A DNA stretch of 64,000 nt, from assembly GCF_009908265.2 (NCBI RefSeq), contig NZ_JAAATX020000005.1, positions 124,001 to 188,000 on the forward strand, in the 5' to 3' direction. Numbering within the stretch: position 1 is the stretch's first letter; each line of letters starts with the position of its first letter. Positions 1-8,376 of this stretch are shown in pieces. Source of the DNA: Paragemmobacter amnigenus. GTDB taxonomy: Bacteria > Pseudomonadota > Alphaproteobacteria > Rhodobacterales > Rhodobacteraceae. Below the pieces are notes generated by a model, which worked only from the letters and a program-made list of their open reading frames with translations, had not been told where the DNA came from and did not search any database. Made by a program: the position numbers and the translations under genes.

Positions 1-206
1 ATCAGCGTCTGCACCTGATCCTCGATCAGTACATCGGCGGCGACGGTTTCCGCACGGCGTCCCATGCGGCGGATCTCGTCGGCGACCGACGCGGCCTCGT
101 CCCTGCTTCCGGCATAATGGATGGCAAGGTCATAGCCCCGCCCCGCAAGATAGAGCGCCATGGCGCGGCCAAGCCTGCGCCCCGCCCCCGTAACCAATGC
201 CCGCAT
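1..206 (-). CDS. SDR-family oxidoreductase, N-terminal fragment
   Basis: The gene starts at the ATG ending at 206 and runs off the left window edge, so only 68 residues are visible. The N-terminus MRALVTGAGRRLGRAMALYL is a Rossmann-fold nucleotide-binding start of the short-chain dehydrogenase/reductase family. The TGAGRRLGRA glycine motif resembles the pteridine reductase/FolM-like branch, but the catalytic Tyr-x-x-x-Lys lies outside the window, so the substrate cannot be assigned. It follows the small gene at 209-397 with a 2 bp gap and is probably co-transcribed with it and the S49 peptidase. I am confident of the family and unsure of the subfamily. Confidence 0.8.
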   Translation of the reverse strand, partial: MRALVTGAGRRLGRAMALYLAGRGYDLAIHYAGSRDEAASVADEIRRMGRRAETVAADVLIEDQVQTL

Positions 207-208
207 CG

Positions 209-397
209 CTAGCCCTTTCCGCAATCGCATCCGCCCTTGCCGAGCAGATAGCGCCCGCAGCGGCGGCAGCGAGAGGGTTTGCCCAAGGCGGGACGGATCG
301 TGGTGATCCTGCGGAAGCTGGCCGGAAACAGCAGCTTGCCGACAAAGCCGACAAGGGCCATCGCGGCGAGGAACAGGATGACGAACTTCACCAGCAT
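209..397 (-). CDS. Small membrane protein with C-terminal Cys motif
   Basis: A 62-residue protein of unknown function. Residues 4 to about 22 (KFVILFLAAMALVGFVGKL) form one hydrophobic segment. The basic C-terminal tail carries CRRCG and CDC, four cysteines that could bind a metal ion like a small zinc ribbon. The gene sits 4 bp downstream of the S49 peptidase gene and 2 bp upstream of the SDR gene on the same strand, which supports a real translated unit rather than a chance frame. The topology suggests a single-pass inner-membrane protein with a cytoplasmic metal-binding tail. No function is claimed. Confidence 0.7.
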   Translation of the reverse strand: MLVKFVILFLAAMALVGFVGKLLFPASFRRITTIRPALGKPSRCRRCGRYLLGKGGCDCGKG

Positions 398-401
398 CGC
401 G

Positions 402-1196
402 TCACAACCCGAAGCGCGACCACAGGGCGCGCTCCTCGACCCCCTGGATCAGCCCGTCCGTGGCCGCCATGCCAAGCCGCTGCAGCAAGCCCCGCTTCTG
501 CCCATAGGGCACCAGCCGCACCTTCTCGCCATAGAGTTCCATCATCTTCGGCCTCAGATGTGCGATCCCGTCGGCAAGACCGACCTGCACCGCCTGCCGG
601 CCCACCCAGACATCGGCGTTGAAGAGATCGGCCGTTTCGTCCAGCCGCCCGCCGCGCCGCGATCTCACATGGTCGATGAAGGCTGCGTGGATCGGCTCCT
701 GCAGCCGTTTCAGGCGTTCAACATCCTCGGGCTTCTGCGGCAGGAAGGGGTCGGCGAAGCTCTTGCTCTTTCCCGCCGTCACCACGCGCCGTTCGATCCC
801 CTGCCGCGCCATGAGCTCCGGGAAACCGAAAGAGGCGAAGATGACGCCGATGGAGCCGAGGATGGACGACCCGTCGCACCAGATGTCATCCGCCGCGCAG
901 GCCAGCCAATAGCCGCCCGAGGCTGCCACATCCTCGACAAAAGCGTGGACGGGAACCTTCTTCTCATCGGCCAGCCGCCGGATGCGCGCCGCGATGAGCG
1001 CGGATTGCACCGCCGACCCGCCGGGCGAGTTGATGACCAGCGCCACGGCGGCGGGCTTGCCGCGCGCAAAGGCCCGCTCGATCAGGGGCGCGACGGACTG
1101 GTCGTTCAACCCGCGCGCGCCGATGCCGATGGCACCCTGAAGGCGGATGACCGGAACGAGCGCGGGTTTCGGCACGAAGGGGATGAAGCGTCTCAT
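402..1196 (-). CDS. S49-family serine peptidase (SohB/SppA type)
   Basis: A 264-residue protein with the S49 (signal peptide peptidase A-like) fold. LVINSPGG at about 54-60 is the oxyanion/strand motif. VAASGGYW contains the likely nucleophile Ser93, and TAGKSKSFADPF contains the likely general base Lys145, giving the Ser-Lys dyad of the family. It is about half the length of E. coli SppA and has no clear signal peptide, only a moderately hydrophobic N-terminus, so it resembles the short SohB/SppA36K forms. Such enzymes cut membrane-released peptides or short hydrophobic segments. It heads a leftward operon with the small Cys-rich membrane protein and the SDR enzyme. A LysR gene is divergent across 79 bp. 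Confidence 0.85.
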   Translation of the reverse strand: MRRFIPFVPKPALVPVIRLQGAIGIGARGLNDQSVAPLIERAFARGKPAAVALVINSPGGSAVQSALIAARIRRLADEKKVPVHAFVEDVAASGGYWLACAADDIWCDGSSILGSIGVIFASFGFPELMARQGIERRVVTAGKSKSFADPFLPQKPEDVERLKRLQEPIHAAFIDHVRSRRGGRLDETADLFNADVWVGRQAVQVGLADGIAHLRPKMMELYGEKVRLVPYGQKRGLLQRLGMAATDGLIQGVEERALWSRFGL

Positions 1197-1275
1197 GCAA
1201 GACAGCTAAGCGCCGCGGGCCTTGCGGGCAAGGGGTGCTTGCAGAAGGGGGCGGATTGCGGGCAGGGTCGGTCGC

Positions 1276-2169
1276 ATGATCGACAAGCTGGAAATGTTCA
1301 TCGCGCTGGCCAACGAACGGCACTTCGGCCGCGCGGCCGAGGTCTGCGGCGTGACCCAGCCCACACTGTCCTCTGCCATCCGCCAGCTGGAGGATCAGCT
1401 GGGCGTGCAGCTGGTCTTTCGCGGCTCGCGCTTTCAGGGGCTTACCCCCGAAGGACAGCGCGTGCTGGACTGGGGGCGGCGCATCGTGGGCGACATGCGC
1501 GCGCTGAAGGACGAGATGCGGACGGTCCGCGCGGGTCTTTCGGGCAATCTGCGGATCGGCGTCATCCCGACCGCCCTGCCCATGGTGGCCGGATTGACCG
1601 GCGCCTTTACCGCGAAACACCCCAATGTCCGCGTGTCGATCCTGTCGCGGACCAGCGTGGAAATCCTTGGCGGGATCGAAAGCCTCGATCTGGATGCGGG
1701 CATCACCTATCTGGACAACGAACCGCTGGGGCGGGTGGCACAGGTACCGCTCTATGCCGAATTCTACCGCCTGCTCTGCGCGCCCGGGACCGCGCTAGCG
1801 GACCGTGATCAGGTGACATGGGCCGAGGTGGCCGAGCAGCCGCTCTGTCTGCTGACGGGTGATATGCAGAACCGCCGGATCATGAACCAGCATCTGGCCG
1901 AGGCGGGGGCGAATGTCGTCCCGCAGATCGAATCCAATTCCTCCATCGCGCTGATCAGCCATGTCCTGACCGGCCGCTGGGCCTCGATCGTGCCGCGGCA
2001 ACTGGCGCAGATGTTCATGACCGGCGGCCAGTTGCGCGCCATCCCCATCGTGGCCCCCGAGGTGGAGCATCTTGTCGGCCTGATCACGGCGCGACGCGAT
2101 CCGATGACGCCCGTTCTGGCGGCGCTGATCGCCGAGGCCGAACGGTTTGCCAAGGTCGCGACGCTCTGA
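1276..2169 (+). CDS. LysR-family transcriptional regulator
   Basis: A 297-residue regulator. The winged helix-turn-helix occupies about residues 1-60 (MIDKLEMFIALANERHFGRA, then a recognition helix containing VTQPTLSSAIRQLE), followed by the linker helix and a periplasmic-binding-like effector domain from about residue 90. I chose the ATG at 1276 because the HTH begins directly there. An upstream in-frame extension to 1222 is GC-rich and matches nothing in the family. It is divergent from the S49 peptidase gene, which could be a target, and is followed by mutS after 60 bp. The effector and regulon cannot be read from the sequence. Confidence 0.88.
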   Translation: MIDKLEMFIALANERHFGRAAEVCGVTQPTLSSAIRQLEDQLGVQLVFRGSRFQGLTPEGQRVLDWGRRIVGDMRALKDEMRTVRAGLSGNLRIGVIPTALPMVAGLTGAFTAKHPNVRVSILSRTSVEILGGIESLDLDAGITYLDNEPLGRVAQVPLYAEFYRLLCAPGTALADRDQVTWAEVAEQPLCLLTGDMQNRRIMNQHLAEAGANVVPQIESNSSIALISHVLTGRWASIVPRQLAQMFMTGGQLRAIPIVAPEVEHLVGLITARRDPMTPVLAALIAEAERFAKVATL

Positions 2170-2229
2170 TCCGGTCTTTTCGGGGGGGCGGGGCTTCTGT
2201 AGGGTCGGGCGCGCAACAGGGGGCAGGAA

Positions 2230-4875
2230 GTGACCGAAGAAACCGTCACGCCGATGATGGCGCAATATCTGGAGATCAAGGCGCAGAATCCCGGCGCGCT
2301 GCTGTTCTACCGGATGGGCGATTTCTACGAGATGTTCTTCGATGATGCCGTCGCGGCGGCCGAGGCGCTCGACATCGCCCTGACGAAACGGGGCTTCCAT
2401 CTGGGCGAACCCATCGCAATGTGCGGCGTTCCCGTCCATGCGGCCGAGGGTTATCTGCTGACGCTGATCCGCAAGGGGTTCCGCGTCGCCATCGCCGAAC
2501 AACTGGAAGACCCCGCCGAAGCGAAGAAGCGCGGCTCGAAATCCGTGGTCCGGCGCGATGTCGTGCGGCTGGTCACCCCCGGCACGCTGACCGAGGATGC
2601 ACTGCTCGAGGCACGGCGTCACAACTTCCTGTGTGCCTTCGCCGAGGTGCGGGAGGAGTCGGCGCTGGCATGGGCCGATATCTCGACCGGCGAATTGCGC
2701 GTGATGTCCTGTCCTCCCGCGCGGCTGGGGCCGGAACTGGCGCGGCTGGCCCCGCGCGAGGTGCTGGTCTCCGAGGCGCGAGAGGCCGAATGGGCCGGAA
2801 TAGTGACGGAATCCGGGGCCGCGCTGACGCGGCTGTCGCGGGGTTCCTTCGATTCCGTTTCTGCCGAAAAACGGCTTTGCGCCCTGTTCGACGTAGGGAC
2901 GCTGGAAGGGTTCGGCCGGTTCGATCGGGCAGAGCTTTCGGCCATGGGCGCGCTGGTCGACTATCTCGACCTCACCCAGCGCGGAAAGTTGCCCTTGCTC
3001 CGCCCGCCGGTGAAAGAAGCGCCGGGCGGGTCGATGCAGATCGACGCGGCGACACGGCGCAATCTTGAACTGACGCAGGCGCTGAGCGGCGGGCGCGACG
3101 GGTCGCTGCTGGCGGCGGTGGACCGGACCGTGACGGCGGCAGGGGCGCGCCTTCTGGAACGGCGCATCTCCTCGCCGTCGCGCGATCTGGCGGTGATCCA
3201 TTCGCGTCTGGAGTCAGTGCGTTTTCTGCTGGAACAGAGCCTTTTGCGGACCGAATTGCGCGACGCCCTGCGCCGCGTGCCCGACATGGACCGTGCGCTA
3301 TCGCGGCTTGCGCTGGATCGGGGCGGACCGCGCGATCTGGCGGCGATACGGGCCGGACTGACACAGGCGGTTTCGATCGCGGCGCGTCTCGACGGGGCGC
3401 CCGTGCTGCTGGACGATGCCGCGCGGGCGCTGGTCGGGCATGAGGCGCTGGTCGATCTGCTGGATCAGGCGCTGGTGGCGGAGCCGCCGCTGTTGGCGAG
3501 GGATGGGGGGTTCATCGCGCCGGGCTTTGACGGGGAACTGGATCAGGCGCGGCGCCTGCGGGACGAGGGGCGCGGGGTGATCGCCGCGATGCAGGCGGAT
3601 TTCATCGCGCAGACGGGAATCCAGTCATTGAAGATCAAGCACAACAACGTGCTTGGCTACTTCATCGAGACGACCTCGACCCATGCGGAGAAGATGCTGT
3701 CTCCGCCCCTGTCCGAGACCTTCATCCATCGCCAGACGACGGCAGGGCAGGTGCGGTTCACCACGGTCGAACTGTCCGAGATGGAGACGCGTATCCTGAA
3801 CGCGGGCAACCATGCGCTGGAGATCGAGAAGCGCCATTTCGAGGCGCTGCGTGCCGCTGTGCTGACAGCCAGCGGTACAGTCGGCGGTGCGGCGCGCGGT
3901 CTTGCCGAGATCGATCTGGCCGCAGCTTGGGCCGACCTTGCCGCGGACGAGGGGTGGAGCGAGCCGGTCGTCGACGAAAGCCGCGCCTTTCTGGTCGAGG
4001 GTGGTCGCCATCCGGTCGTGGAACGCGCCTTGCGGCGACAGGGAGCGGGGCCCTTCGTGGCGAACGACTGTGCCCTGACCCATGGCGGGACCCCTGCGAT
4101 CTGGCTTCTGACAGGCCCGAACATGGCCGGTAAGTCCACGTTTTTACGGCAAAATGCCCTGATCGCCCTGCTGGCACAGGCCGGCAGTTTCGTTCCGGCG
4201 ACGCGGGCGCATCTTGGTCTTGTCAGCCAGTTGTTCAGCCGCGTCGGAGCGGCCGACGATCTGGCACGGGGTCGCTCCACCTTCATGGTCGAGATGGTGG
4301 AGACGGCGGCGATCCTGAACCAGGCGGATGACCGGTCCCTCGTCATCCTTGACGAGATCGGTCGCGGCACCGCGACCTATGACGGCCTGTCCATCGCCTG
4401 GGCCACGATGGAACATCTGCACGGGCAGAACCGCTGCCGCGCGCTTTTCGCCACGCATTACCATGAAATGACAGCACTTTCCGGAAAACTGGACGGTGTG
4501 GAAAACGCGACGGTCGCCGTGAAGGAGTGGGAAGGCGAGGTCATCTTCCTGCACGAGGTCCGAAAGGGCGCGGCGGACAGGTCCTATGGCGTGCAGGTGG
4601 CGAGGCTGGCGGGGTTGCCCGCGGCGGTCGTGGATCGGGCCAAGGTGGTTCTGGAGGCGCTGGAATCGGGCGAACGGCAGGGCGGCGCACGACCCAAGGC
4701 GTTGATCGACGATCTGCCGCTGTTTTCCGTGACATCCAGCGCACCCCCCGCCCCGCGTGTCGTGGCGAAAGAGTCCGCAGTTGAGGCGCGGTTGAGAGAC
4801 GCCCATCCCGACGAGATGACGCCGATGGAGGCGTTGCGGTTCGTCTATGAGCTCAAGGATTTGCTGAAGCAATAA
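2230..4875 (+). CDS. mutS: DNA mismatch repair protein MutS
   Basis: An 881-residue MutS, a normal length for the family. The mismatch-probing Phe-x-Glu is F32-Y33-E34 in [11 protein letters not shown]. The ATPase domain has the Walker A motif GPNMAGKST at 629-637, a Walker [11 protein letters not shown] and the signature FATHYHE. The start is a GTG at 2230 preceded by an AGGGGGCAGGA Shine-Dalgarno stretch. MutS dimers recognise mispairs and small loops and recruit MutL. The gene is transcribed alone, with a LysR gene upstream and convergent grpE downstream. Confidence 0.97.
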   Translation: MTEETVTPMMAQYLEIKAQNPGALLFYRMGDFYEMFFDDAVAAAEALDIALTKRGFHLGEPIAMCGVPVHAAEGYLLTLIRKGFRVAIAEQLEDPAEAKKRGSKSVVRRDVVRLVTPGTLTEDALLEARRHNFLCAFAEVREESALAWADISTGELRVMSCPPARLGPELARLAPREVLVSEAREAEWAGIVTESGAALTRLSRGSFDSVSAEKRLCALFDVGTLEGFGRFDRAELSAMGALVDYLDLTQRGKLPLLRPPVKEAPGGSMQIDAATRRNLELTQALSGGRDGSLLAAVDRTVTAAGARLLERRISSPSRDLAVIHSRLESVRFLLEQSLLRTELRDALRRVPDMDRALSRLALDRGGPRDLAAIRAGLTQAVSIAARLDGAPVLLDDAARALVGHEALVDLLDQALVAEPPLLARDGGFIAPGFDGELDQARRLRDEGRGVIAAMQADFIAQTGIQSLKIKHNNVLGYFIETTSTHAEKMLSPPLSETFIHRQTTAGQVRFTTVELSEMETRILNAGNHALEIEKRHFEALRAAVLTASGTVGGAARGLAEIDLAAAWADLAADEGWSEPVVDESRAFLVEGGRHPVVERALRRQGAGPFVANDCALTHGGTPAIWLLTGPNMAGKSTFLRQNALIALLAQAGSFVPATRAHLGLVSQLFSRVGAADDLARGRSTFMVEMVETAAILNQADDRSLVILDEIGRGTATYDGLSIAWATMEHLHGQNRCRALFATHYHEMTALSGKLDGVENATVAVKEWEGEVIFLHEVRKGAADRSYGVQVARLAGLPAAVVDRAKVVLEALESGERQGGARPKALIDDLPLFSVTSSAPPAPRVVAKESAVEARLRDAHPDEMTPMEALRFVYELKDLLKQ

Positions 4876-4909
4876 CCGCTTCATCTCGGCCCAAATACTC
4901 CACGGGGGT

Positions 4910-4930
4910 CCGGGGGTGTGAAACCCCCGG
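4910..4930. repeat. GC-rich palindromic hairpin between mutS and grpE
   Basis: In the gap between the convergent mutS and grpE genes, CCGGGGGT (4910-4917) and ACCCCCGG (4923-4930) form an 8 bp stem with a GTGAA loop. There is no U-run on either strand, so it is not a textbook intrinsic terminator. The flanking sequence CCAAATACTCCACGGGGGTC resembles an interspersed intergenic palindrome I associate with Rhodobacteraceae genomes, but only one copy is seen here. It may be a REP-like element or a transcript 3'-end stabiliser. Confidence 0.4.
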
Positions 4931-4943
4931 TCCGCGGCCGGTC

Positions 4944-5480
4944 TCAGGCACCGGTGTTGGAGGAAACGCCCACCTGCGCGGGGCGCAGAAGGCGGTCGTG
5001 CAGCATGAAGCCTTCGGTCATCACCTGGATGATCTGGCCGGCCTTGGTGCCGGGAACGGGGGCTTCGAACATCGCTTCGTGGTTCTGGGGGTCGAACATG
5101 TCGCCAATCTGCGGGGTGATCGGTTTCACGCCGTGTCGCGTCATCACGTTGGTCAGTTCGCGCAGGGTGAGCTGGACACCTTCGAACAGGGCGGCGGCGG
5201 CGGCCTTCTGTTCCTCGGTCGCGGCGTTCAGGGCGCGGTTCAGGTTGTCATAGACAGGCAGGAGATCGCGGGCGAGGCGGGTGCTGCCGTATTGCTCTGC
5301 CTCGCGCCGGTCGCGTTCGCCGCGCTTGCGGGCGTTCTCGGCGTCGGCGAGGGCGCGCATGAAGCGGTCGCGGAATTCGTCGCGCTCTGCGCGGAGAGAT
5401 TCAATCTCATCCGCTTCGATCAGCTCTTCGAGCCCTTCGTTGATTGCGAAATCTTCGGGAACCGTCTTGTCGTCTGCCAT
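4944..5480 (-). CDS. grpE: GrpE nucleotide exchange factor
   Basis: GrpE releases ADP from DnaK and is part of the Hsp70 cycle. With the ATG ending at 5480 (MADDKTVPEDFAINEG) the protein has 178 residues. It has an acidic N-terminus, then a long coiled coil (ELIEADEIESLRAERDEFRD onward) and a C-terminal beta domain with MFDPQNHEAMFEAP and a conserved VLxxGY-like end (QVMTEGFMLHDRLLRPAQV). A GTG at 5498 would add six residues and overlap the hrcA stop. I prefer the ATG because AAGAAGG lies 8 bp before it. It is co-transcribed with hrcA, a common pairing. Confidence 0.95.
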   Translation of the reverse strand: MADDKTVPEDFAINEGLEELIEADEIESLRAERDEFRDRFMRALADAENARKRGERDRREAEQYGSTRLARDLLPVYDNLNRALNAATEEQKAAAAALFEGVQLTLRELTNVMTRHGVKPITPQIGDMFDPQNHEAMFEAPVPGTKAGQIIQVMTEGFMLHDRLLRPAQVGVSSNTGA

Positions 5481-5494
5481 CTTCAATGCCTTCT

Positions 5495-6556
5495 TCACTT
5501 GCCCCGCTCGGACACCAGCCGTCCGACGAGTTGCGCCGTGTAATCGACGATCGGAACGATGCGGCCATAGTTCAACCGCGTCGGCCCGATGACACCGACG
5601 GCGCCGATGATCTTTCGGTCCGCGTTCATATAGGGAGAAACGACCAGACTTGAACCGGAAAGTGAAAAGAGCTTGTTCTCTGACCCGATAAAAATGCGGA
5701 CTCCATCGCCGGATTCGGCCAGTTCCAGAAAATCGGCGATATCGCGTTTGCGCTCGAGGTCGTCAAACAGCGTGCGGATCCGGTCGATATCGGTGGATTC
5801 CTGTTCCAACAGATTGGCGCGGCCCCGCACGATCAGGCGCTCTGATGCCTCTCCGGGGTTTTCCCAGACGGCAAGGCCGGATTCGACCAGTTCCCGTGCA
5901 AGCGAATCGATTTCCTGACGCCGTTTCGCGACTTCGGCCGTCATGGTGCGCCGGAGTTCTGTGAGGGTCTTTCCCTCGGCCAGAGCATTCAGGAAATTCG
6001 CGGCCTCGCGCATGGAGGAAGGTGTCTGACCGGGTGGCGGCGTGAAGATGCGGTTCTCGACATGGCCATTGGCGAAGACGAGGACGACCAGCGCGCGGTC
6101 CTGCGACAGCGAGACGAATTCGATGTGGCGGATCGGTGCCTCGACCTTTGGGGCCAGAACCAGCGATGCGCCACGGGTGATGCCGGATAGGGCCGCGCCG
6201 ATCGTGTCGAGCAGAGAGGTGACGTCCTGATCGTTCTGGCCCAGTGTCGCGTCGATGCGTTCGCGGTCCTCCTCGGCCACGGTGCCTACTTCCAGCAGAC
6301 TGTCGACGAACATCCGGAGGCCAAGTTGGGTCGGAATGCGGCCGGCAGAAATATGCGGACTGTCGAGCAGGCCGAGGAATTCGAGATCCTGCATCACGTT
6401 GCGGATCGTGGCGGCCGAGAGTTTTTCGGACATGCTTCGCGTCAGGGTCCGGGAACCGACGGGATCGCCCGAGGCCAGATACCCTTCGACGACGCGGCGG
6501 AAAACCTCGCGCGAGCGGTCGTTCATTTCGGACAGGATTTTGGAACCGTCTGTCAT
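5495..6556 (-). CDS. hrcA: Heat-inducible transcription repressor HrcA
   Basis: A 353-residue HrcA. The N-terminal winged helix carries [27 protein letters not shown] and [13 protein letters not shown]. It is followed by the GAF-like dimerisation domain with GHVENRIF and a C-terminal [20 protein letters not shown] typical of the family. HrcA normally represses groESL-type operons by binding CIRCE elements. I searched the gap upstream of hrcA for a CIRCE repeat and found none, so this hrcA-grpE operon is probably not autoregulated by the usual element. It is divergent from rph. Confidence 0.96.
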   Translation of the reverse strand: MTDGSKILSEMNDRSREVFRRVVEGYLASGDPVGSRTLTRSMSEKLSAATIRNVMQDLEFLGLLDSPHISAGRIPTQLGLRMFVDSLLEVGTVAEEDRERIDATLGQNDQDVTSLLDTIGAALSGITRGASLVLAPKVEAPIRHIEFVSLSQDRALVVLVFANGHVENRIFTPPPGQTPSSMREAANFLNALAEGKTLTELRRTMTAEVAKRRQEIDSLARELVESGLAVWENPGEASERLIVRGRANLLEQESTDIDRIRTLFDDLERKRDIADFLELAESGDGVRIFIGSENKLFSLSGSSLVVSPYMNADRKIIGAVGVIGPTRLNYGRIVPIVDYTAQLVGRLVSERGK

Positions 6557-6582
6557 TGGTCTGAAACCCCTTTGTCGCGGCC

Positions 6583-6610
6583 ATTATCGGGGCTGCTGGC
6601 GGGGCGTCAA
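6583..6610 (-). promoter_or_regulatory. Candidate promoter for hrcA-grpE
   Basis: Read on the minus strand there is TTGACG (6610-6605), a 16 bp spacer and GATAAT (6588-6583), ending about 27 bp before the hrcA start codon. The -10 region reads CCCCGATAAT, so it overlaps both a sigma-70-like hexamer and a CCCCAT-like heat-shock sigma-32 element. No experimental support is available. Confidence 0.4.
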
Positions 6611-6671
6611 TCGGGGTTGCATCCGGGGGGCGGGCCTGGATATCTGGCCGCAACCCAAAAAGGATGATCCC

Positions 6672-7388
6672 ATGCGCCCCTCTGGCCGTAAACTAAGCGA
6701 AATGCGCCCGATTTCAATCGAAGTCGGGGTTATGAAACATGCCGAAGGATCCTGTCTGATCAAGATGGGGGAAACGCATGTGCTGTGTTCGGCCACGATC
6801 GAAGACAAGGCGCCGCCGTTTCTGAAGAATACGGGGCTGGGCTGGGTGACGGCGGAATACGGGATGCTGCCGCGCGCCACGAACAGCCGGACGCGGCGCG
6901 AGGCGGCTGCGGGCAAGCAGTCGGGGCGGACGCAGGAGATCCAGCGGCTGATCGGACGGTCGCTGCGGGCCGGTGTCGACCGGAGCGCGCTGGGCGAGCG
7001 GCAGATCGTGATCGACTGCGATGTGATCCAGGCCGATGGCGGAACGCGCTGTGCGTCGATCACGGGGGGATGGGTTGCATTGAAACTGGCCGTGGACAAG
7101 TTGCTGAAGGCCGGTGTCATCGTCAGCGATCCGATGATCGACCACGTGGCGGCCGTGTCCTGCGGGATCTATGCGGGACAGCCGGTACTGGATCTGGACT
7201 ATGCCGAGGATTCGACGGCCGGGACGGATGGAAACTTCATCCTGACAGGGCGGGGCCGGATGATCGAAGTGCAGATGAGCGCCGAGGGGGCCACTTTCAG
7301 CCGCGAGGAAATGGGCGAGTTGCTGGATCTTGCCGAGGCGGGATGCACGGCGCTGGTTCAGGCACAGAAGGCGGCACTGGGGTTGTGA
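6672..7388 (+). CDS. rph: Ribonuclease PH
   Basis: A 238-residue phosphorolytic 3'-5' exoribonuclease that trims tRNA 3' ends. The start [20 protein letters not shown] and the [15 protein letters not shown] motif with the phosphate-binding arginines are diagnostic. I used the ATG at 6672. The in-frame sequence upstream of it is the hrcA promoter region and has no family match. It overlaps rdgB by one base (TGATG), giving an rph-rdgB-ridA-like-hemW-DUF454 operon. The rph-rdgB pairing is common in alphaproteobacteria. Confidence 0.96.
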   Translation: MRPSGRKLSEMRPISIEVGVMKHAEGSCLIKMGETHVLCSATIEDKAPPFLKNTGLGWVTAEYGMLPRATNSRTRREAAAGKQSGRTQEIQRLIGRSLRAGVDRSALGERQIVIDCDVIQADGGTRCASITGGWVALKLAVDKLLKAGVIVSDPMIDHVAAVSCGIYAGQPVLDLDYAEDSTAGTDGNFILTGRGRMIEVQMSAEGATFSREEMGELLDLAEAGCTALVQAQKAALGL

Positions 7389-7999
7389 TGGCGCGCAAGT
7401 TCACGGAAGATCGGCTGGTTGTCGCAACGCATAACAAGGGCAAGCTGGAAGAGATTTCGGCACTTCTTGAGCCATATTCCGTGACAGTCACCAGTGCCGG
7501 AGCGCTTGGTCTGGCGGAACCGGCGGAAACCGAGACGACCTTTGTCGGGAATGCCCGGATCAAGGCACATTTCGCGGCGAAGGCGTCTGGTTTGCCCGCG
7601 CTGGCCGATGACAGCGGGATTACGGTGGATGGGCTGGGCGGAGCGCCGGGGGTGTATACTGCCGACTGGGCCGAGACGCCGCAGGGCCGCGATTTCGTGA
7701 TGGCAATGACGCGGACATGGGACGCGCTGGAGGCAGCCGGAGCGCCCTATCCGCGTCGGGCGCAGTTCCGCTGTACGCTGGTGCTGGCATGGCCTGACGG
7801 ACATGACGAGGTGTTCGAAGGTGTGATGCCGGGGCAGGTGGTCTGGCCCATGCGGGGAGATCAGGGACATGGGTATGATCCGATCTTTCAACCTGACGGT
7901 TGTGATCTGACATTCGGCGAGATGGATCGTTGGGAAAAGAACCGGATCAGCCATCGCGCGGATGCGTTCCGGAAGCTGGTGGAGGGATGTTTCACATGA
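7388..7999 (+). CDS. rdgB: RdgB/HAM1 non-canonical purine NTP pyrophosphatase
   Basis: A 203-residue nucleotide-pool sanitising enzyme that hydrolyses dITP, ITP and XTP to monophosphates. It carries the N-terminal VATHNKGKLEEI, the catalytic ALADDSGI and the C-terminal HGYDPIFQP and SHRADAF motifs of the ITPase family. The ATG at 7388 overlaps the rph stop codon, and its own stop overlaps the next ATG at 7996, so translation is probably coupled. Confidence 0.96.
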   Translation: MARKFTEDRLVVATHNKGKLEEISALLEPYSVTVTSAGALGLAEPAETETTFVGNARIKAHFAAKASGLPALADDSGITVDGLGGAPGVYTADWAETPQGRDFVMAMTRTWDALEAAGAPYPRRAQFRCTLVLAWPDGHDEVFEGVMPGQVVWPMRGDQGHGYDPIFQPDGCDLTFGEMDRWEKNRISHRADAFRKLVEGCFT

Positions 8000-8003
8000 A
8001 GCG
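7988..8003. promoter_or_regulatory. parS-like degenerate site
   Basis: GTTTCACATGAAGC at 7989-8002 differs from the ParB site core GTTTCACGTGAAAC at two positions. It overlaps the start codon of the RidA-like gene and lies 2 kb outside parB. With two mismatches it may be chance or a weak ParB site. Confidence 0.25.
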
Positions 8004-8370
8004 GATTTCGACGGGATCGCCCTTTGAGGCAACGATGGGCTACAGCCGTGCCGTGGTGAAGGGCGGGTGGTGTTTCGTGTCCGGCGTGACAGGCTATGAC
8101 TACGCGACCATGACCATGCCCGAAGGTGCATTGGAGCAGGCGCGGAACTGTTTTCACACAATTGCGACCGTTCTCGACCAGGGTGGTTTTACCATGGCGG
8201 ACATCGTCCGTGTGCAATACACGGTGACCGATGCCGCATTGGTGGACGAAATCCTACCGGCGCTGGGTGACGCGCTGGGCGAGATCCGGCCAGCGGCAAC
8301 CATGGTGATCGCGGGTCTGATCCGGCCCGAGATGAAGGTCGAGATCGAGGTGACCGCCTTCAAGGGATAA
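7996..8370 (+). CDS. RidA-family protein (YjgF/YER057c/UK114), atypical
   Basis: A 124-residue protein of the Rid family, which form trimers with active sites between subunits. Canonical RidA deaminates reactive 2-aminoacrylate using an arginine in a PARS motif near the C-terminus. Here the equivalent stretch reads IRPAATMVIAG, so that arginine is missing and imine deaminase activity is doubtful. The ATG at 7996 is chosen because GGAGGG lies 9 bp upstream. A further in-frame ATG at 7987 is also possible. Its position between rdgB and hemW suggests housekeeping or damage-control duty. Confidence 0.85.
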   Translation: MKRISTGSPFEATMGYSRAVVKGGWCFVSGVTGYDYATMTMPEGALEQARNCFHTIATVLDQGGFTMADIVRVQYTVTDAALVDEILPALGDALGEIRPAATMVIAGLIRPEMKVEIEVTAFKG

Positions 8371-8376
8371 GGGCAG

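Noticed and set aside
1795-3201. Long open frame (468 codons) antisense to lysR and mutS
   Set aside because: It crosses two unrelated genes, lacks a ribosome site and has the Arg/Pro-rich composition of frame shadows in GC-rich DNA.
6557-6671. CIRCE element upstream of hrcA
   Set aside because: I looked for TTAGCACTC-N9-GAGTGCTAA or a close variant and found none.
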